NCBI GenBank assembly: GCA_958496175.1
Contig: OY292276.1
Span: 50,729,080 to 50,793,079 of the forward strand
Direction of reading: 5' to 3'
DNA length: 64,000 nt
Source of the DNA: Sisyra terminalis
Taxonomy: Eukaryota; Arthropoda; Insecta; Neuroptera; Sisyridae
Made by a program: the position numbers and the translations under genes. The notes beneath the pieces are model-generated. The model made no database searches and was not told the DNA's origin. It was given only the letters and a program-made list of their open reading frames with translations. Positions 59,011 to 64,000 of the stretch are shown in pieces. Within the stretch, counting starts at the first letter, position 1, and every line of letters starts with the position of its first letter.

Positions 59011-59311
59011 CAAGGGTAGGTAAACCTAATTTTGGTATGGTCGACAATAATTGTTATTATTTATATGCAATCTACTTCGAAAAATGGGTTGAACTAAAAA
59101 TAAATACAAATTTATAGAGAGAATAACTTTTAGCTGGAGTATTAGAAGCACTATTTGGGAATCGGTAATATCCGATGTAGAATAGATGCATGTTTAATTT
59201 TTAATTCAAGTTTCATTGTCTGCTCAATTTTTAGTATATGTTTTCAATTAAAAGACTTGAAATTTACCAAAAAAATTACTTAAAATCGCAGCGACCGTTT
59301 GCTCACCCCTG
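59011..59311. mobile_element. hAT MITE, 301 bp, nested in the LINE
   Basis: Ends CAAGGGTAGGTAAACC and GCGACCGTTTGCTCACCCCTG; 8-bp flanks ATGTAGAA (59003-59010) and AGGTAGAA (59312-59319) match at 7 of 8. Same family as 44320-44471. Confidence 0.85.
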
Positions 59312-59676
59312 AGGTAGAAGTTAAAATCCTGGATCTAATACTGTATAGTGTAAGCTTTCGAACCATGGCCTTATCATCGTTTCCTCCATAATATATCGCA
59401 AATTGATCACATGACAAATGAGGAGGCCTTGAGGAGAATGGGTTAGAATAAAGATGTTTTATTTATGGTAAAGAAGAAAAAACTGATGCCCCTGGATCAC
59501 ATAATTGGAATTCCTGAAAGATACCGCGTACTGTAACTCATTATGTAGGCAAAAATACAAGGAAGGGGAAGCGTCGGCAGAAGAAAAGTATCCTGTTTGA
59601 AAAATCTACGAACTTGGTACAGTACAAAATTTTGGCCTTCATGATCACCAACATCTGAAACGAATAGGAACCTTAA

Positions 59677-59854
59677 AGCAGGCCATTCACGCTCCGACTT
59701 GCAGTCCAACTAGTTGGACTACTAGTTGGACCGCCTAAATGATCCTACTAGTCTGACTAGACATCCAACTTCCATCAACACCATTCGCGGTGCGACTTTA
59801 GATCCAACTTCGAAAGTCTAGTTGGACTGCAAGTCGAAGCGTGAATGGCCTGCT
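59677..59854. mobile_element. PIF/Harbinger-like MITE, 178 bp, nested in the LINE
   Basis: Terminal inverted repeats AGCAGGCCATTCACGCT (left) and the complement at the right, extending about 35 bp with few mismatches. TAA target duplication at 59674-59676 and 59855-59857, the usual TWA size of the superfamily. Subterminal GTCCAACTAGT repeats. Confidence 0.88.
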
Positions 59855-60412
59855 TAAGAAGATGAAGAGTTGTAATTCTATATCCTATATAAAAAAAGAG
59901 TATATATATAAGGAAAAACTATTTTGGGTTTTAGAATCTGTATTTATTTATTTATTTTTTCAATACATATAACGTTTATCATTTAAAAAAAGGAATAACA
60001 TTTAACATTTATATAATCAATAAAAACTGGATTTTAATAAAACTTTGGGAACGTATTTGGTCATTTACGAATGCAATTAAATGATATGAGAAATACATTG
60101 TTAACGTTTTTTTTTATGAACGAAAAACATAGTTAAAATTAGACATTGATTTTTTTTTTGGTTTTTTTAAACAAATACATGCAATACAATTTACGACTAA
60201 TATTCAAAATGAGTCAATTTAATGAGTTTGAAGGAATGTTTAGCAATAATTATTATTCTAAAAGTCTAGTTGATCTCAGTGTCATGGCTGGAACATTTTT
60301 TTTTATATATTAACGTAAATTCTTTGAGATAATATACATACTATTTATAACACAGTCACATTTAATTCACATTGATTTAAAAAATAATTATTTTATCTTT
60401 GGCAAAAGTCTT

Positions 60413-60619
60413 TTATTTTGATAATTTTGGTGAGGCTGCCGTGACAGCGACCCGTAATTGAAATGTTTCACCACAATTCAAACAAATATCGCGATGATGC
60501 TGAACCTTGGTCGGTCCTGTGTTTTGCGGTTTTCGCCAGGATACTAAACAAACGACGTCCATACCTGGGGGCGCTCCTCGGGTGCTGCTCCTAATACGTG
60601 ATTCTCCCCCATCAACTCC
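60413..60619 (-). CDS. AKH/ACP/corazonin-type receptor last exon (cytoplasmic tail)
   Basis: Starts after GTGACTTTCAG in phase 0 with GVDGGESRIRSSTRGAPPG, has Ser/Thr sites suited to kinase regulation and a C-x-x-C (ICLNCGE), ends SPKLSK with TAA. It is more GC-rich than its surroundings, which supports coding. No family motif beyond position and phase, hence the lower confidence. Confidence 0.65.
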   Translation of the reverse strand, partial: GVDGGESRIRSSTRGAPPGMDVVCLVSWRKPQNTGPTKVQHHRDICLNCGETFQLRVAVTAASPKLSK

Positions 60620-61415
60620 CTGAAAGTCACACAAACGTAGGCTATGGAAATTATTTTCATCCGCGACCAATCGAATGACTAGTGGTACTCCAAACTCTTA
60701 CCCCTTCATTTTTGGATGAATTTATCTCGAACAAATCACTCCAATTTCTTTGAAATTGATGCGTTTTTTTTATTAGTGGAGGACATGACCGAATCGATTG
60801 AATTAAATCAAATTATGTTTTTTTTCCACGTTTTTTTTTAGTAAAATGAATTATACAGTACATTGTTATTAGATGTATAAATTATACGTAGGGGTAAGAG
60901 ATATTAACAAGAGTAGGAATATTAATTCACATATAATGAATATTTGTTAATGATTTTGAAGGAATGTTAAATGTGATAGTGAAGACCTAACACGACAAAA
61001 GCGTAATGAATTTTAATGAGCCAGAAAGTTGGTCAACAAAGCCGTGTAGTTAGCGTAAGAAAAATGATTACACTTATACAAAATGATATAGATATGGTAG
61101 AAGTTTAACATTTAGACGTGTTAATCGAAAGTTTGATTATTTTTTAGTGAAGTAACTCATTCGACATGCCGTAATGTTAAGGACAGGGATGTATTTAATG
61201 AAGTATGGCGGGAATCACATGACGGAGTTTCACCACGTAACACAGAGACGCACGTGTTGGTACGAGGTCTCACCTGGGCACCACCTCGTCGAGCTCTTAT
61301 ATTAAACACCCCGTAAACAATAGGGTTCATACAGGAATTTGTGCATGCGAACAGGAACAAACACTTTTGGACGCGTTGATCAACTTTAAGTGCTGATTCC
61401 TTGTCATACCAATAC
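60413..61415 (-). CDS. Peptide GPCR of the AKH/ACP/corazonin receptor group, last two exons
   Basis: Class A (rhodopsin-like) G-protein-coupled receptor in the plasma membrane. Exon 61415-61274 covers extracellular loop 3 and TM7 (YWYDKESALKVDQRVQK, then CLFLFACTNSCMNPIVYGVF with the NPxxY motif as NPIVY). Exon 60619-60413 gives the cytoplasmic tail ending SPKLSK. Acceptor GGTTGCAG, donor GCCCAG|GTGAGA, then acceptor GACTTTCAG; phases match. The combination W-x-D-x-x-S-A, then V-D-x-R-x-Q-K and CTNSCMNP is what I know from insect adipokinetic hormone, ACP and corazonin receptors. Which of the three cannot be told from this fragment. TM1-TM6 are not in the window and should lie beyond 64000. 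Confidence 0.8.
61274..61415 (-). CDS. AKH/ACP/corazonin-type receptor exon with TM7
   Basis: 142 nt; one base finishes an upstream codon, then 47 codons. NSCMNPIVYGVFNIRARRGG holds the NPxxY activation motif and the basic helix-8 start. Reading on past the donor instead gives 38 more codons to a TAA at 61159-61157, a possible alternative C-terminus. Confidence 0.85.
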
Positions 61416-62027
61416 CTGCAACCAACAAAAATGAAAACTATTAAATTAAAACCATTGTTATCTTTAGTTTACTGTAAATGTTTTTATACCCTCCACAACT
61501 GAAGGATGAAATTAAACACAGTCGGAAATTATTTTATCTTGAAAACATTTTGTTAGGAATAGATTACAGTTTTTATTGAAGAGTGTAGAGAATTCGTTTT
61601 AATGTCTTATCCTCGTATGGTTTGAATAGTCTGTGGAGTTCGTTTATAAAAAAGGAATAAGGTTGTGACACAATCTTGCTAGTATTGCACAAACAATAGA
61701 ATGCATTTGAAGTATACCTCCTATACGTATAAAATATATGTTACATTAAATTGAAATATTATTTCTACTTATGAGTAAAAATATTTCTGTTTCTGACGCT
61801 TGTGGTAAGAAATAAATGATCTGAAATTTAATTTTGTATGACCGATTTTATAGAAATGGTACACAGTAGATTTAAGATAAATCAGAGCTGAAAAAAAACA
61901 TAGAAAAATCGATTAACGCAAAGCTTATTGTTTAAGAAAATTTAAGGATTTGAAAAGTTCAAATATCAAATTTAAAATAAATTTATGTAAGTTTTCAAAT
62001 TTAAAATTATCAAAAGTTTTTTTTCCT
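61416..62027 (-). other. Receptor intron, nothing recognised
   Basis: AT-rich; starts at the acceptor of the TM7 exon. No TM6 exon seen. Confidence 0.5.
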
Positions 62028-62102
62028 TTTTAAATAAATTGCACAATCTGCATAGGGTTGCAATAACAATAACAATCGCACGTAAGCACTAGTCCCAGTA
62101 GA
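62028..62102. mobile_element. Internal fragment of the 19.3-kb hAT MITE family
   Basis: TAAATTGCACAATCTGCATA and GTAAGCACTAGTCCCAGTAG match 19420-19502 in the same orientation. No terminal repeats remain here. Confidence 0.75.
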
Positions 62103-62119
62103 TTAGTGCTGTATAAGTA

Positions 62120-62245
62120 CAAAATAGATTTTTAACAATCAATAGCAACAATAACAATAATAGTAATTCTTATAGCCATAACAACAATCATAAAAACAAT
62201 CAACAGTAGCAATAATAATAATAGTCTATAATAACAATATCAATG
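62120..62245. repeat. Low-complexity CAATAA/AACAAT-type simple repeat
   Basis: Irregular run of AACAATAAC, CAATAATAATAAT and similar triplet-rich units. Confidence 0.8.
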
Positions 62246-63500
62246 CTACTTGATGTGAAACATCTTATATATAAATTGACTATCTTGCCGTGCGTCCGTG
62301 CAGAATAGGCTATACGCATGCGCTCTGTTATCCCCACTTACACATTTAAAACGTTGGTAGGGGTAGTCACTACTAATGTATTTATTTGTGAATACGTATT
62401 TCGGAATTTTCAGGTTTACAATATGTGAAAGCCAAAAAACAAAATTCTCACTTATAAACTTAAACTTAACCATTTTCAGATATACCTATCAGAGTTTAAA
62501 TTTTTAAGCTGAAAAACTTTTTGTTTCTAATAATAAATCAACTTTGTTTTATACTAAGCAGTAATAACGTTTCGCTTTTAACGGATTTTGATTGATTATT
62601 CAATTTGAAATTTCGATTGTTTATTAAACGTTATCCCTTACAAACTTTGCTACCGTTTTTCACTCTTCTAGGGGAGAAATTTTCAAAAACCCTTTCTTAT
62701 TATATATCTGCATCGTATAAGGAAAACATTTTCCAAATTTCATTGACACAAATGTGCACTTATATTTGAAAATACAATGTAAAACAAAAAAAAATAATGA
62801 CCTTCTTTATGTTAGTTAACATGACTAAAAAGCAATTCGATTTCGCACATTTGAACGTTGTACCTACAAAATTGTTGGAAATAGGTGGAAAGCGTGGAAG
62901 TAAATTCGAATATTTTATTTATTTTCAATAACAATAATTGGTTTTTAAATTGTTCTAAATATTGAAAAAAAGTTAGTATCAAAGATTTTATATTTGAATT
63001 GACAGTAAAATGTATGGCAAAAAATTGCTACCTTAATGCTTTTCAGCCGAATATATAATTATTCCAGATCACAACCATTGGTTCAAAAAATAAAATAGAT
63101 TTTTAAAAGTTTGATTGTTGAAAAACGAACCAAAATTTAAAATCGCCTATTTGGTATAAGTACTACATAAGTATTAAACTAATATACTAATTTAGTGAAA
63201 TGACGTTATTAAAAATGTTGTCATTAAAATGATATAAAAAAAACACTTATACCTACTTTATTTCTTAATACAATTTTAGATAATCTTTTTTTTTATTTTA
63301 ACAACACTTTGATTATTAAATTTAAAATTTCGATTATTGATTAACTCTACACTATCTCATATTATACATTTTATTGAGATAAAACCTTTAGTTGCGAATG
63401 CAACGGGCAACTACTTTAATATATAAATAATATATAAAAATAAAACTATATAGTAAGAAATAATAATTTGGCAAAAAATAGTTAATAGGATTATATTTGT

Positions 63501-63678
63501 TTAGTTACAAAATCTATCAGGCAAATCTATTACATTGCATTTTTGTATCCTTCTTATCATCTCACTGTTGTCCAATAAGTTTATTGCGAGATGGTTGGAA
63601 TGATCGTCTAGTTTTGTCAGGTGTTTTTTAATAAGCCTTTGAATTTCCTCCTCTACAGATGGCACTTTTCAAAAGTTG
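63501..63678 (-). pseudogene. Unidentified short coding remnant
   Basis: Minus strand is open for about 59 codons: VPSVEEEIQRLIKKHLTKLD then DHSNHLAINLLDNSEMIRRI and a stop after DLPDRFCN. Preceded in frame by a stop. The start (GTGCCATCTGTAGAGGAG) is repeated inverted at about 63739-63756, so it is probably part of a mobile element. Family not recognised. Confidence 0.4.
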
Positions 63679-64000
63679 AAAAGAAATTGTTAAGTTTTCG
63701 TTCACTTGCTATTACTAATTGCCAATTTTGTCACAGTAAAAGTGCCGACTGTGGAGGGACAATTCTTTTTCAATATTTTAAGGGGTAGACTTTTATTGAT
63801 TAAGTCGAATTCGTAATGCAGGATAAATTGAATGAAAGTTTTTTAATATTAGCAATAAAATCCCGTTTATCGCTTATCATTTCAGAACTATCACAAAAAA
63901 ATAACAATTTAATTTCTTTTTTGAGATTGAGGCTACTTTTTGATTAATTTTTAATCAATTTTAACGAAAGCAGTTAATCTAATTAAGAAGCTTAATTTAA

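Larger units (their letters stand above)
58840..59890 (+). mobile_element. LINE (RTE-like) fragment interrupted by two DNA transposons
   Basis: Plus strand reads KIKCRITKAQSTFL, LLLATKRTKIQGLRCYSF and, after the hAT insertion, AFEPWPYHRFLH, HMTNEEALRRMG and GSVGRRKVSCLKNLRTWY. These follow the order of the C-terminal half of RTE-like LINE proteins (RIxxARxxFL, RLLxCYVxxVLLYG, TNEEVLRRM, GPGRRRxSWLKNLRxW). Stops and frameshifts throughout. Confidence 0.85.

Noticed and set aside
62246..62473. Minus-strand 75-codon frame considered as a receptor exon
   Set aside because: No GPCR motif and no fitting splice sites; the DNA looks like a repeat fragment.
62565..62600. ACGTTTCG, checked as another hammerhead-like site
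   Set aside because: The minus strand has GCGAAACGTT but no core or hairpin before it.
1..64000. CRISPR arrays, rRNA and tRNA genes
   Set aside because: No direct-repeat/spacer arrays and no tRNA- or rRNA-like sequence recognised; the window is eukaryotic.

Overview
This is a gene-poor, very AT-rich, intron-rich stretch of an arthropod nuclear genome, most likely an insect. That placement rests on three partly captured genes that are typical of insects and on the transposon load: Penelope-like, RTE- and jockey-type LINEs, hAT, Tc1, PIF/Harbinger, and foldback repeats. I cannot place the order with confidence. A run of 200 N (44644-44843) marks a scaffold gap beside a satellite array.

Gene 1, plus strand, 4898-22348: the C-terminal six coding exons (317 residues) of an excitatory amino acid transporter (SLC1 family). 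All introns are GT-AG and the phases match throughout. The N-terminal exons are not visible and probably lie before the window.

Gene 2, minus strand, 37615-25418: a group-B (COMP/TSP5-like) thrombospondin, 14 exons and 1019 residues. In order it has an N-terminal laminin-G-like domain, a coiled coil with a C-x-x-C pair, EGF-like repeats, type 3 calcium repeats carrying an RGD, and the C-terminal lectin-like domain. Only the first exon or exons (signal peptide) are missing. Genes 1 and 2 are convergent, with about 3.1 kb between their stop codons.

Gene 3, minus strand, 61415-60413: the last two coding exons (TM7 and cytoplasmic tail) of a class A peptide GPCR of the AKH/ACP/corazonin (GnRH-related) receptor group. 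The rest lies beyond the right edge. The penultimate exon can also be read through its splice donor to give a different tail.

Between and inside the genes are transposable elements. Several are dated relative to one another by nesting: a LINE at 58.8-59.9 kb holds a hAT MITE and a PIF/Harbinger MITE, each with a recognisable target-site duplication. A hAT MITE at 19.3 kb interrupts one copy of a tandem duplication. Three related long inverted repeats sit in the 8-kb thrombospondin intron.

The most interesting signal is a set of inverted-repeat elements at 0.05-0.35, 1.8-2.9, 21.6-21.9, 45.4-45.7, 51.1-51.4 and 55.3 kb (the last a single arm). Their arms carry, to varying degrees, the same RNA-like layout: CUGANGA, an extra A, a hairpin, then GAA followed by a palindrome (ACGU or AUACGUAU). 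This reads as a hammerhead ribozyme core with a self-complementary helix III. One member encloses a GIY-YIG endonuclease fragment of a Penelope-like retroelement, which links the set to Penelope pseudo-LTRs.
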